Source of the DNA: Streptomyces chartreusis
GTDB lineage: Bacteria > Actinomycetota > Actinomycetes > Streptomycetales > Streptomycetaceae
Assembly: GCF_008704715.1 (NCBI RefSeq)
Contig: NZ_CP023689.1
Coordinates: forward strand, 3,038,001-3,102,000
Direction: 5' to 3'
DNA length: 64,000 bases
The notes under the pieces are model-generated. The model had not been told where the DNA came from. It ran no database searches and was given only the letters and a program-made list of their open reading frames with translations. Positions 45,095 through 54,800 of this stretch are shown here, piece by piece. Position numbers and translations under genes: made by a program. How positions within the stretch are numbered: the stretch's first letter is position 1; every line of letters begins with the position of its first letter.

Positions 45095-45167
45095 TACCCC
45101 CGACCGGATTCGAACCGGCGCTACCGCCTTGAGAGGGCGGCGTGCTAGGCCGCTACACAACGGGGGC
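45095..45167 (-). tRNA. tRNA-Glu (CTC)
   Basis: 73 bases, same mature sequence as 44902-44974. Confidence 0.95.
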
Positions 45168-45230
45168 CCTAGCGATCCTGCATCGAAGTCGGCGGGAGCT
45201 ACCCGAAACCGTCCTCGCGGGAAGGATCTG

Positions 45231-45303
45231 TACCCCCGACCGGATTCGAACCGGCGCTACTGCCTTGAGAGGGCAGCGTGCTAGGCCGCTACACAACGGG
45301 GGC
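45231..45303 (-). tRNA. tRNA-Glu (CTC), variant anticodon stem
   Basis: 73 bases. Same as the other two except for a compensated pair change in the anticodon stem (CTGCC/GGCAG instead of CCGCC/GGCGG). Confidence 0.95.
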
Positions 45304-45324
45304 TTTGCAGATGAGCTCTGCGAG

Positions 45325-45396
45325 CTGGCCTACCTGGACTCGAACCAAGACTAACTGAACCAGAATCAGTCGTGCTGCCAATTACACCATAGGCCA
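45325..45396 (-). tRNA. tRNA-Gln (CTG)
   Basis: 72 bases. Acceptor TGGCCTA/TAGGCCA, anticodon stem ACTGA/TCAGT, loop TTCTGGT. Differs from the other Gln gene in the acceptor and anticodon stems. It is the 5'-most tRNA of the cluster. Confidence 0.93.
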
Positions 45397-45487
45397 CTGG
45401 AACGCAAGCCCCTGCGGGGATCTTGTTCTAGTTTGCTCCTCCGGTTCCCGGCCTTTCGGCCCGCTCCCCGGCGGCGCAGGAAGAACA

Positions 45488-46219
45488 TTACCTGAAGGTG
45501 GACGGGGCTCCAAAACGGGTATCCGCGCCGAGGATCGCGGGGAGTTCGGCGAGGGAGGCGATCCGGCGCGGCCCTCCGGGGCCGTCGTCGCTGGTGTACG
45601 CCCCGCCGCGGTCGATCCACACCGACAGCAGCCCGGCGTCCGCGGCACCACGCCCGTCGATCTCGGGGTGATCCCCGACATACGCCACCTGGTGCGGGGC
45701 GAGGTCGAGGGCGGCACAGGCGGCGTGGAAGGCGCCGGCCTCCGGCTTGGAGACGCCCAGCTCGGCGGCGCACAGGATCGACTCGAAGCGGTCGTGGACG
45801 CCGAGGACACGCAGCTTGCGGTCCTGGACGGTGAGGCTGGAGTTGGACAGCACCGCGTGCCGATGGCTGCCGGCCAGGGCGTCGAGGACGGGCAGGACGT
45901 CCGGGAAGAGGGCCCAGGCCGCCTCGTAGTGCCCGATGTAGCGCTCGAACCACTCGTCGGCCTCGGCGTCGGTGAGCTCCGTACCCAGGAAGACCCGTAC
46001 GCGATCACGGCGCTGGCCCTGGAAGGTCGCCTCGCCCGCGGAGAACCTCGCCCACTGGGCGTCGGTGACCCGGCGCCAGCGCACGAGGGCCTGCTCGACG
46101 CTGTCGTAGCCGTCGAGCAGACCCTCGGCCAGCAGATGTCCCCGCATTCCGGCGCGGTCGGCGGCGGTGTAGTCGAAGAGGGTGTCGTCGACGTCCCACA
46201 CCACCGCGCGAATGCTCAT
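45488..46219 (-). CDS. HAD-family hydrolase
   Basis: 243 residues, haloacid dehalogenase superfamily with a helical cap (subfamily IA). Motif I VVWDVDDTLFDYTAADR near residues 6-22, motif II LSNSSLT near residue 124, motif III lysine in GVSKPEAGAF near residue 154, and motif IV YVGDHPEIDGRGAADAG near residue 179. Likely a small-molecule phosphatase; substrate unknown. ATG at 46219. Downstream of it lies the tRNA cluster. Confidence 0.88.
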   Translation of the reverse strand: MSIRAVVWDVDDTLFDYTAADRAGMRGHLLAEGLLDGYDSVEQALVRWRRVTDAQWARFSAGEATFQGQRRDRVRVFLGTELTDAEADEWFERYIGHYEAAWALFPDVLPVLDALAGSHRHAVLSNSSLTVQDRKLRVLGVHDRFESILCAAELGVSKPEAGAFHAACAALDLAPHQVAYVGDHPEIDGRGAADAGLLSVWIDRGGAYTSDDGPGGPRRIASLAELPAILGADTRFGAPSTFR

Positions 46220-46255
46220 GATCCGACGGTAACGCGGACGCCGGGAGCGTGTCCG

Positions 46256-48472
46256 TCAGTTGACCGTGGTCGTCCCGGTCACGGTCAGGGCCGGTCCCTC
46301 GGCGTCGCGGGGCTGGGCGGTCAGTTTCCAGGCGTACGTGCCGCTCATGACCCGGCGGCCGTCCTCCCCGTAGGCGTCCCAGGCCGGGCGGACGGCGGCG
46401 CCCTGGGTGCTGCCCGTCAGCGTTCGCACGACCCTGCCACTGCTGTTACTCAGGGTGAGTGTCCAGGTGGCGGGTTTGTTGAGCTGCCAGACGGGCCGCC
46501 AGGGGGTGCCGATGGTCGGGCCGAAGGGCACCGCGTCCGTCTGGCTCTCCATCTGCGCGAGCGCCGAGGCGGGGACGCCGCTGTTGACGATGGACACCTC
46601 GCCGTTGGTGCCGTTGAGGTAGGCGATGTGGCCGCCGAAGCGGTCGACCGCCCAGCGGCCGTTGCTGCCTCCGGTGTTCCAGTCCTGGGTGGGCAGCTTG
46701 ACCAGGGTGCGGGTGGCGGCCGTGCCGGTGTGGAAGTCGGTGAGCAGCAGCTCGCGCGTGGTGCGGTTCTCACGGATCAGGTAGCCGTCGGCGAGGCGGG
46801 CCGGGCCGTTGTCGGCCGGGACCGTGATCTTGCGGCCCGTCGCCCGGTCGTAGACGCCCGCGGTGGAGCCGCAGGACCAGTACAGCCAGGTGTTGACGGC
46901 CTGGATGTCGGTGGGGGTGCAGGGCGCGCCGGTGGCCACGGTGCCGACCGTCTGGCCGGTCTTGAGGTGCTTGCCGACGACCGCGCCCTGGGTGGTGCCG
47001 GGGGTCCACAGCACCTGACCCCAGACGGCTGCCGCGGTGCGGGGGCGGGTGAGGACGGTGGTGCCCTCCGTCGTGCCGTTCGGGAAGTCGACGACCCGCT
47101 GGGTGCCGGAGCCGCCGTTGTAGAGCACGTATCGGCCGCTGCCACTGGGGATACGGCCGCCTGAGTCGCCCGTGGGCTCGTTGCGGATGGTCGTGGTGTC
47201 GAGGCCGATGTCGAAGACGGACTCCTTGCCCTCGGAATCGGTCGACAGGTAGGAGGCGCGGCCGTCGCCCAGAGCCTCCAGCTGTGGACAGGCGGCGTCG
47301 CCGGTGAGGCAGGTGCTCACGTTCAGGGCCGGACTGCGAGGAGTCTGCTGCCCGGTGGGCCTGCCCATCGCGTCCAGCTGGAAGCTGTTGAAGCGGGAGT
47401 AGCCGCCGGGGGTCGTGGCGCCGTAGAGGAACAACTCGCCGCCGGCGAGAGCCAGTCCGTTGACACCGGTGGCGTAGGCGGGGATCTGGGCGACCTTCTC
47501 CGTGGTGACCCCGCCGTCCTGGGTGGGCGTGATGCGGTGGACGTTCCAGTCGATGCCGGAGGGCCCGGCGGTGGCGAGCGCCCCGCCGTCCAAGGTGGGG
47601 CCTATGCCGCCGAAGGACGCGCTGAGCACGGTGGTGACAGTGCCGGTCACCAGTGAGCCGGCGGTCAGCGCGGGCTGGGTGCCGCCCGGGATGAAGTCCG
47701 GGTTGCCGGTGAGGACTTGGTCGCCGACGACGGCTTCGAGGTAGCCGGGACCGCGGCTGTACGAGGTGGGCTGCGTGCCCGGCTCGGCGTCGACCCGGAT
47801 CGCTTTCGAGCCCGCGACCAGCCACCGGTCGTTGAAGACGACCTCCGGGTCCGCCGAGAAGCCGCTCACGTAGGTGCGGAAGGCTCCACCCGCGAGGTCG
47901 ACGAGACCGACCGAGCTCGTGCCGTCCAGCGTGTACAAGACCGCGAGGCGGCCGACCGAGCCGCCGGTGACGTAGGCGGTGGGCTGAGCGCCCGTGGGAA
48001 GCCCGGCGACCGGGAAGTCCGTCGTGGTGCCGTCGGCGGCGGCGCGCAGTACGTGCAGGGTGCCGGCGGTGTCCCGCGTGAGCACGCTCCAGCCGACGGC
48101 GGCCGCGTAGGTCTGGCCGGCCGGGATCGTGACGGTGGCGGTGACGTTCGTGGAGCGGTGCCGCTGCGTCACCGTTGAGCCGCTGCGGGTGTTGACGACG
48201 TCGGTGCCGGTGGCCAGGTCGTCGGGGCCCGCGTGCGCGGGCGGTACGACGTCCGGGTAACCCACCCAGGCGGTGGAGTTGCCGACGTACGAGTGGTACT
48301 GGAATCCCGACGCGCCGGCCCACTGGTAGTCGATCTCGATCCGCTTCTCCGTGCGGAGCCGGACCGTCCCCACCGGCGAGTCCGCGGCCTGCGCGGGCAC
48401 CATCGGCAGCGCACACGTCAGAGCCACCGCTCCGCTGAGCGCGACCGTGGCAAGTCTTCGTGAACGAGTCAC
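46256..48472 (-). CDS. Large secreted protein with FlgD-like Ig domain
   Basis: 738 residues. A signal peptide (RSRRLATVALSGAVALTCAL, cleavage after AQA near residue 30) precedes a long beta-rich body with repeated blade-like segments suggestive of a beta-propeller. The C-terminal 70 residues (TWTLTLSNSSGRVVRTLTGS ... GTYAWKLTAQP) match the FlgD-like Ig fold often found at the end of actinobacterial extracellular proteins. GTG at 48472 with GGGAGGG 4 bases upstream. No catalytic motif seen. Confidence 0.8.
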   Translation of the reverse strand: MTRSRRLATVALSGAVALTCALPMVPAQAADSPVGTVRLRTEKRIEIDYQWAGASGFQYHSYVGNSTAWVGYPDVVPPAHAGPDDLATGTDVVNTRSGSTVTQRHRSTNVTATVTIPAGQTYAAAVGWSVLTRDTAGTLHVLRAAADGTTTDFPVAGLPTGAQPTAYVTGGSVGRLAVLYTLDGTSSVGLVDLAGGAFRTYVSGFSADPEVVFNDRWLVAGSKAIRVDAEPGTQPTSYSRGPGYLEAVVGDQVLTGNPDFIPGGTQPALTAGSLVTGTVTTVLSASFGGIGPTLDGGALATAGPSGIDWNVHRITPTQDGGVTTEKVAQIPAYATGVNGLALAGGELFLYGATTPGGYSRFNSFQLDAMGRPTGQQTPRSPALNVSTCLTGDAACPQLEALGDGRASYLSTDSEGKESVFDIGLDTTTIRNEPTGDSGGRIPSGSGRYVLYNGGSGTQRVVDFPNGTTEGTTVLTRPRTAAAVWGQVLWTPGTTQGAVVGKHLKTGQTVGTVATGAPCTPTDIQAVNTWLYWSCGSTAGVYDRATGRKITVPADNGPARLADGYLIRENRTTRELLLTDFHTGTAATRTLVKLPTQDWNTGGSNGRWAVDRFGGHIAYLNGTNGEVSIVNSGVPASALAQMESQTDAVPFGPTIGTPWRPVWQLNKPATWTLTLSNSSGRVVRTLTGSTQGAAVRPAWDAYGEDGRRVMSGTYAWKLTAQPRDAEGPALTVTGTTTVN

Positions 48473-48598
48473 GTTCCCTCCCCCTGAAAACCAGGTGCAC
48501 ACGCTGATCATGTGCACGGGGGACATCCAACGTGCCCTCGTAGAGCGGCAGTTGGCCGGAAGGGTGAACTCCCGGTGACGGCTGGGCGGACATGCGAA

Positions 48599-48625
48599 GG
48601 GCGGCGTCCGAACCGGACGCCGCCC
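48599..48625 (-). terminator. Terminator after gltX
   Basis: GGGCGGCGTCCG-aac-CGGACGCCGCCC, a perfect 12-bp stem just downstream of gltX. Confidence 0.85.
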
Positions 48626-48638
48626 CGCTGTGAAAGTG

Positions 48639-50123
48639 CTACGCGGCCAGCTTCGCGAGCGCCGCGTCGATCCGGGCCAGGGTCGTGTCCTTGCCCAGGA
48701 CCTCCAGGGACTCGAACAGGGGCAGACCCACCGTGCGGCCGGTGACGGCGACGCGGACCGGGGCCTGGGCCTTGCCGAGTTTGAGACCGTGGGCCTCACC
48801 GGCGGCCAGGACGGCCTCCTTCAGGGACTCCGGGGAGGCCCAGTCGGCGGCGTCCAGCTTCTCGCGGGCGGTGCGCAGCAGGGCGTCCGAGCCCTCCTTC
48901 ATCGCCTTCGTCCAGGACGCCTCGTCGAAGACCGGCTCCGCGAGGAAGAGGAAGTCGACGTTGTCCGTGATCTCCGACAGGACCTTCAGACGGGTCTGCG
49001 CGTGCGGGGCGATCGCCTGCCACTTCACCTCGTCGAAGGCCTCGGGGGCCCAGGGGGCGAACGGGGCCTGGAGCCAGGGGCGGCAGCGCTCGGTGAAGTC
49101 CTTCACGTCGAGCAGGCGGATGTGGTCGCCGTTGATCGACTCGCACTTCTTGAGGTCGAAGCGGGCCGGGTTGGGGTTCACGTCCGCGATGTCGAAGGCC
49201 GCGACCATCTCGTCCATCGTGAAGATGTCCTGGTCGGCGGAGAGCGACCAGCCCAGCAGGGAGAGGTAGTTGAGCAGGCCCTCGGGCAGGAAGCCGCGCT
49301 CGCGGTAGAGGTTCAGCGAGGACTGCGGGTCGCGCTTGGAGAGCTTCTTGTTGCCCTCGCCCATGACGTACGGCAGGTGGCCGAAGGCCGGGGTCCGCTT
49401 GGCGATGCCCAGCTCGGTCAGCGCCTTGTACAGGGCGATCTGGCGCGGGGTGGAGGAGAGCAGGTCCTCGCCGCGCAGGACGTGGGTGATCTCCATCAGG
49501 GCGTCGTCGACCGGGTTGACGAGCGTGTACAGCGGGGCGCCGTTGGCGCGGACGATGCCGTAGTCCGGGACGTTCTCCGGGGTGAAGGTCAGCTCGCCGC
49601 GGACCAGGTCCGTGAAGGTGATCGTCTCGTCGGGCATGCGGAAGCGGACGATCGGGGCGCGGCCCTGGGCCTTGTACTCCTCGACCTGCGCGTCGGTCAG
49701 GTCGCGGCAGTGGCCGTCGTAGCCGGAGGGCTTGCCGGCGGCGCGGGCGGCCTCGCGGCGGCTGTCCAGCTCCTCCTGGGAGCAGTAGCAGTGGTAGGCG
49801 TGGCCGCCGTCCAGGAGCTTGGCCGCGACGTCCTTGTAGAGGTCCATGCGCTGCGACTGGCGGTAGGGCGCGTGCGGGCCGCCGACCTCGGGGCCCTCGT
49901 CCCAGTCGAAGCCCAGCCAGCGCATCGAGTCGAGCAGCTGGGTGTAGGACTCCTCGGAGTCGCGGGCCGCGTCGGTGTCCTCGATACGGAAGACCAGCGT
50001 GCCCTGGTGGTGCTTGGCGAACGCCCAGTTGAACAGGGCGGTGCGGACCAGGCCCACATGGGGGTTACCGGTGGGCGAGGGACAGAATCGGACGCGGACT
50101 GGGGAGCCGGGTGCGCTAGCCAC
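48639..50123 (-). CDS. gltX: Glutamyl-tRNA synthetase
   Basis: 494-residue class I synthetase. The HIGH-type motif is [20 protein letters not shown] near residue 15, and the KMSKS motif is NKKLSKRDP near residue 255. In actinobacteria it is expected to be non-discriminating and to charge both tRNA-Glu and tRNA-Gln, with GatCAB amidating the latter. I chose the GTG at 50123 ([13 protein letters not shown]), which overlaps the 3' end of the FAH gene by 8 bases; a TTG 9 bases upstream is less likely. Confidence 0.96.
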   Translation of the reverse strand: MASAPGSPVRVRFCPSPTGNPHVGLVRTALFNWAFAKHHQGTLVFRIEDTDAARDSEESYTQLLDSMRWLGFDWDEGPEVGGPHAPYRQSQRMDLYKDVAAKLLDGGHAYHCYCSQEELDSRREAARAAGKPSGYDGHCRDLTDAQVEEYKAQGRAPIVRFRMPDETITFTDLVRGELTFTPENVPDYGIVRANGAPLYTLVNPVDDALMEITHVLRGEDLLSSTPRQIALYKALTELGIAKRTPAFGHLPYVMGEGNKKLSKRDPQSSLNLYRERGFLPEGLLNYLSLLGWSLSADQDIFTMDEMVAAFDIADVNPNPARFDLKKCESINGDHIRLLDVKDFTERCRPWLQAPFAPWAPEAFDEVKWQAIAPHAQTRLKVLSEITDNVDFLFLAEPVFDEASWTKAMKEGSDALLRTAREKLDAADWASPESLKEAVLAAGEAHGLKLGKAQAPVRVAVTGRTVGLPLFESLEVLGKDTTLARIDAALAKLAA

Positions 50124-50901
50124 GCTTGACAACCTTGTTGGTGAGAGTGCCGATGCCTTCGATGGTGACGGCGACCTCGTCGCCGACGTTCAGGGGGCCG
50201 ACCCCTGCCGGGGTGCCCGTGAGGATCACGTCGCCGGGGAGCAGCGTCATGGCCTCGGTGATGTTGACGATCAGATCCTCGATGCGGTGGATCATCTCGC
50301 TGGTGCGGCCGAGCTGGCGCTGCTCGCCGTTGACGGTGAGCTGGATGGTGAGGTCGGACGCGGCCTGAAGGTCCAGGCCGGTCTCCACCCAGGGGCCCAG
50401 CGGGCAGGAGCTGTCGAAGCCCTTGGCCCGCGCCCACTGCTTCTCGCGCTTCTGGACGTCCCGGGCGGTGATGTCGTTGGCGCAGGTGAAGCCGAAGATG
50501 ACGTCCTTGACGCGCTCGCGCGGGACCTCGCGGCACATACGGCCGATGACGACGGCCAGCTCGGCCTCGTGGTGGAGGTCCTCGGTGAAGGACGGGTACT
50601 GGATCTCGTCGCCGGGGCCGATCACCGCGGTGGAGGGCTTGAAGAATGCGAACGGGGCGTCGGGCACCTCGTTGCCGAGTTCGCGCGCGTGCTCGGCGTA
50701 GTTGCGGCCGAAGGCCACGACCTTGTTGGGGAGCACCGGGGGCAGCAGCCTGACCTTGCTCAGCGGGACCTTCGTGCCGGAGAGCTCGAATTCCGCGAAC
50801 GGGATGCCCTTGATGATGTCGAGGACGAGCTCGTCCGGCCTGTCGCCCTCGACCGCGCCGAAGGCGACGTTCCCGTCGATGGAGAATCTGGCGATGCGCA
50901 C
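50116..50901 (-). CDS. Fumarylacetoacetate hydrolase-family protein
   Basis: 261 residues of the FAH fold. [20 protein letters not shown] near residues 58-77, the metal-binding [15 protein letters not shown] near residues 106-120, [20 protein letters not shown] near residue 143 and [14 protein letters not shown] near residue 229 are all typical. Actinobacterial members act as acylpyruvase or oxaloacetate decarboxylase-like enzymes; the substrate here is open. Its end overlaps gltX by 8 bases. GTG at 50901. Confidence 0.88.
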   Translation of the reverse strand: MRIARFSIDGNVAFGAVEGDRPDELVLDIIKGIPFAEFELSGTKVPLSKVRLLPPVLPNKVVAFGRNYAEHARELGNEVPDAPFAFFKPSTAVIGPGDEIQYPSFTEDLHHEAELAVVIGRMCREVPRERVKDVIFGFTCANDITARDVQKREKQWARAKGFDSSCPLGPWVETGLDLQAASDLTIQLTVNGEQRQLGRTSEMIHRIEDLIVNITEAMTLLPGDVILTGTPAGVGPLNVGDEVAVTIEGIGTLTNKVVKRG

Positions 50902-51079
50902 GGGATCTTGCGCCCCTCACTTGAGCCGGCTGGAGTCTGACGCTCCAGGCTAGCGCGGGGAGGGGCGGGCGCCTCGCCCATTGTCGCGGGCACCAGCACG
51001 GTCGCGGGCCGTCGCGCGGAAGCCGTCACAGGGGCCGACTGTTCGTACGTGATTGAACAATCGGCCGAGGTCCCGCGTA

Positions 51080-51262
51080 CTACTGGGCGGCGGCGGTGAC
51101 GGGGACCGTTTCCAGGATGGTGCGCCGGGGGTTCGCGGTCTGGGCGGGAAGATCGACGGAGTGCTCCGGCTGCTGCGGGATGTGCAACCCCTCGGCGTCG
51201 GCGAGGTGGGCCAGCGTCGTGCGCCGCGGGTTGGCTATCGTGCGGATCATCGTCGTCTTCAC
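51080..51262 (-). CDS. Small peptide gene with duplicated NPRRT motif
   Basis: About 60 residues. It contains IANPRRTTLAHLADAEG near the start and TANPRRTILETVPVTAAAQ at the end, so a short motif A-N-P-R-R-T-x-L is repeated 37 residues apart. Third-position GC is very high over this stretch but falls upstream, so I place the start at the GTG 51262; ATG at 51250 or a longer frame from 51331 are alternatives. No known family. It lies alone between the FAH gene and the first conservon. It could be a precursor peptide or small regulator; function unknown. Confidence 0.55.
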   Translation of the reverse strand: MKTTMIRTIANPRRTTLAHLADAEGLHIPQQPEHSVDLPAQTANPRRTILETVPVTAAAQ

Positions 51263-51372
51263 GGCTGTACTGGGTCCTGTCGTCGCGGGGTTGGCAGAAT
51301 CATCCCTCTTGTAAAACGTCAGGCTAAACATGCAATTCCCGCGAGAAGCCGCGAAGACCGCTTGATCGGTAT

Positions 51373-51386
51373 GTGAGTTTGCTCAC
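51373..51386. repeat. Inverted repeat in the region upstream of cvn1
   Basis: GTGAG-tttg-CTCAC. The 565-base region 51263-51827 has no gene. It also holds AGATCCTGCG/CGCAGGATCT (51616-51625 with 51650-51659) and GAGCGT/ACGCTC (51741-51746 with 51754-51759), probably part of the conservon promoter and leader. Confidence 0.4.
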
Positions 51387-51827
51387 GGCCCGATGGATAA
51401 ACCGGTCAATTCAGGCTCGCATTCCAGCCCGACGAAACGGACATTAACCCCCTGAACCCGTCATTCCGCTCCTGATCATGGCGACTGGGACACCTCTCGC
51501 GCACGAGCGGCTCGCGGGCAAAAGTCCGTTATGAGGGAGATTAGTTTCTACGGCAGGTAATCTCGCACTCACGTGGCGTCACGTATGTCACGGCTCGGCC
51601 TACGGGCCTTGTTGGAGATCCTGCGCTGTGCTGGAATCTCACGGACCGCCGCAGGATCTAGCCGGCGCACAGGGGGCGCACCGAGCGCCGAGTGGCGGCG
51701 AGATAGGGGGAACCAGCGCCGGTCACTCACGACCATCAGGGAGCGTGTTCAGGACGCTCTCTAATACGCCGACACCGTGTCCGTCCGTTCACGCGGAAGG
51801 ACGCCTGGTCCAGAGGTTGCGACGCTA

Positions 51828-54800
51828 GTGCAGGGACGTTTCAAGAGGGATGGCAGCGCTTCGGCGGAGCCGGAGCACGGCGGGACCGACCGAGGTCCCT
51901 CGGCCCAGCACGCCCAGAACCCGGGCCCGACCGCGTCCGTGGACGGCGGTGAGCGCTCCGGGCGCCCCGCCGTGTCGGCGTCTTCGAGCACGGCGAACCC
52001 CACCGCACCGCCGGCCAAGGCTCCGAAGAGCCCCGGCCCGGGATCGCGAATAGCCCTGCGCAACTGGCGTATCTCCACACGCCTCGTCGCGCTGCTGACG
52101 CTCCCGGTGGTCGCGGCCACCTCGCTGGGTGCCCTGCGCATCAGCGACAACATGGACGACATCCAGCAGCTCGAGAACATGCGGCTGCTGACGGACATGA
52201 CCAAGCGGGCCACCGAGCTGGCGGCCGCGCTCCAGGAGGAGCGCGACCAGTCCGCCGGTCCCCTCGCGCACGGCGCCAAGGCCTCCGACTACACGGTCAA
52301 GGGCTACCGGGACAAGACGGACCGGGCCATGTCGGGCTTCATCGAGGCCTCCGAGGAGATCGACGACAACAGCAAGGACGGCAACCTCAAGGGCGTCCGC
52401 GACAACCTCGTCCAGCTCGTCGGCGACCTCAACGACATCGCGAGGATCCGCAACACGGCCTACGAGGCCGACGGCAACTCCACCCAGACGGTCGAGGCCT
52501 ACCACCGGCTGATCACCAACCTGCTGAGCCTCTCCCAGGACATGGCCGAGGCGACCAGCAACCCGGAGATGATCCAGAGCACGCGTGCTCTGTCCGCCTT
52601 CTCCACCGCCAAGGAGTACGCCTCCATCCAGCGAGCGGTCCTCGCCGCGGCGCTCCCCGCGAACAACACCTCGCGCGGCGACCTCACCGAGAACGACCGC
52701 CTCTACGCGTCCTCCGCGCTGGCGAGCCAGAAGTCCGAGCTGCGTCAGTTCAAGAGCATCTACGGCGCCGAGTCCGCCGAGCTGCTCAAGCCCATCGAAG
52801 AGGGCAACCCGACGATCGCGGCCACCGACAAGTACGCCGGCCGCGCGCTCGGCAACCCCAACGGCCTCGCCGACCTGGACCGCCGCTCCTACCGCGACTG
52901 GGTCGACGACAGCACCACCAAGCTCCAGGGCATGCGCGCCATCGAGACCACGCTGCTCGAGGAGATGGAGCAGAAGGCCCGCGAGCTGCGCAACGCCTCC
53001 GAGCGCGAGGCGATCATCTCCGGTGCGCTGATCCTGATCGTGCTCGGTGTCTCGCTCGTCGGCGCCTTCGTCGTCGCCCGCTCCATGATCCGCTCGCTGC
53101 GCCGCCTGGAGGAGACCGCCACCAAGGTCGCCCAGGACCGGCTGCCCGAGCTGGTCAAGCAGCTCTCCGAGTCGGACCCGCAGGACGTCGACACCTCCGT
53201 CGAGTCGGTCGGTGTGCACTCCAAGGACGAGATCGGCCAGGTGGCCGCGGCCTTCGACGACGTGCACCGCGAGGCGGTCCGCCTCGCCGCCGAGCAGGCC
53301 CTTCTGCGGGGCAACGTCAACGCGATGTTCACCAACCTCTCGCGTCGCTCCCAGGGCCTCATCCAGCGTCAGCTCTCGCTCATCTCCGAACTGGAGTCCC
53401 GCGAGGCCGACCCGGACCAGCTGTCCTCGCTGTTCAAGCTCGACCACCTCGCGACCCGCATGCGTCGTAACGGTGAGAACCTCCTCGTCCTCGCCGGTGA
53501 GGAGCCCGGCCGTCGCTGGACCCGCCCGGTCCCGCTGGTCGACGTGCTCCGCGCCGCCGCGTCCGAGGTGGAGCAGTACGAGCGCATCGAGCTGGCCGCG
53601 GTGCCGACCACCGAAGTGGCCGGCCGCGTGGTCAACGACCTCGTGCACCTCCTCGCCGAGCTGCTCGAGAACGCGACCTCCTTCTCCTCGCCGCAGACCA
53701 AGGTCAAGGTCACCGGTCACGCGCTGCCCGACGGCCGTGTGCTGATCGAGATCCACGACACCGGTATCGGCCTCTCCCCCGAGGACCTCGCGGCGATCAA
53801 CGAGCGGCTCGCCTCGCCGCCCACCGTGGACGTCTCCGTCTCCCGCCGCATGGGCCTCTTCGTGGTCGGTCGTCTGTCGCAGCGGCACGGCATCCGTATC
53901 CAGCTGCGCCCGTCCGACTCCGGTGGTACGACCGCGCTGGTCATGCTCCCGGTGGACGTCGCCCAGGGCGGCAAGAAGCCGGCCGGTGGCAAGCCCGGCC
54001 CGAACGGCCCCGGTGCCTCCGGTGGTCCGGCCGCCGCGCAGGCCGCCGCCGGTGCGGCAGCCGCGCGTCGTCAGGCCCAGGCCGGCGGCGGTGCCCAGGG
54101 TGGTGCGCTCGGCGCCGGTGCCTCCGGCGGTGGCCGGCTCGGTGCCGGCCAGGGACCGCGGGCCGCGCTGCCCGGCCGTGACGGCGGGCCGCAGGGTGGA
54201 CCGCGCGGACAGCAGGGTCCCGGCAACCCGCCGCAGGGCCGGCCCGCTCCGGCCGGTGCGGGCGCCGGTTTCGGCGGCCAGGCCCCGGGTGCTGGGCAGG
54301 GCATGCAGTCCGCGGGCATGGACGCGTTCGGAGGCCAGGACGCCTTCGGTGGCAACCGTGGCCGCGAGCAGTCCCGCCCGGGCGGCTCCCAGGCTCCGCA
54401 GTCGCCGCCCTCCGGTGGCGAGAAGGGCCGTCGCGGCCGTACGCCGCAGCTGCCGCCGCGCGGTGGTCCGCGTGCCGAGCTGCCGGGTGCTGGCCAGCCC
54501 TCCCGCCCCAGCTGGAGCGACGAGAACGCGCAGCCGCCGGTGCCGCGCGCCTCGCTCGACGCCCCGCGCGGGCACGACGAGGACCCCGCACAGACCTCCC
54601 GGATGCCGCGCATCGACGACCGGCAGGGCCCCGGCTCCACCTCGGAGTTCGCCCGCCCGGACTTCGACGCCCCGGCCCCCGGCGGCTACAACCCGCAGAA
54701 CACGGGCCAGTTCGCCCGTCCGGGCGGGCCGCAGAACGGCGCGAACGGATCGCAGAACCCGGGTCAGTTCGTCCGCCCGGACGTCTACGGCTCCCAGGGC

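Noticed and set aside
44902..45396. Integration (att) site at the tRNA cluster
   Set aside because: Flanking genes show no integrase, excisionase or partial tRNA duplication; the repeats seen are complete tRNA genes.
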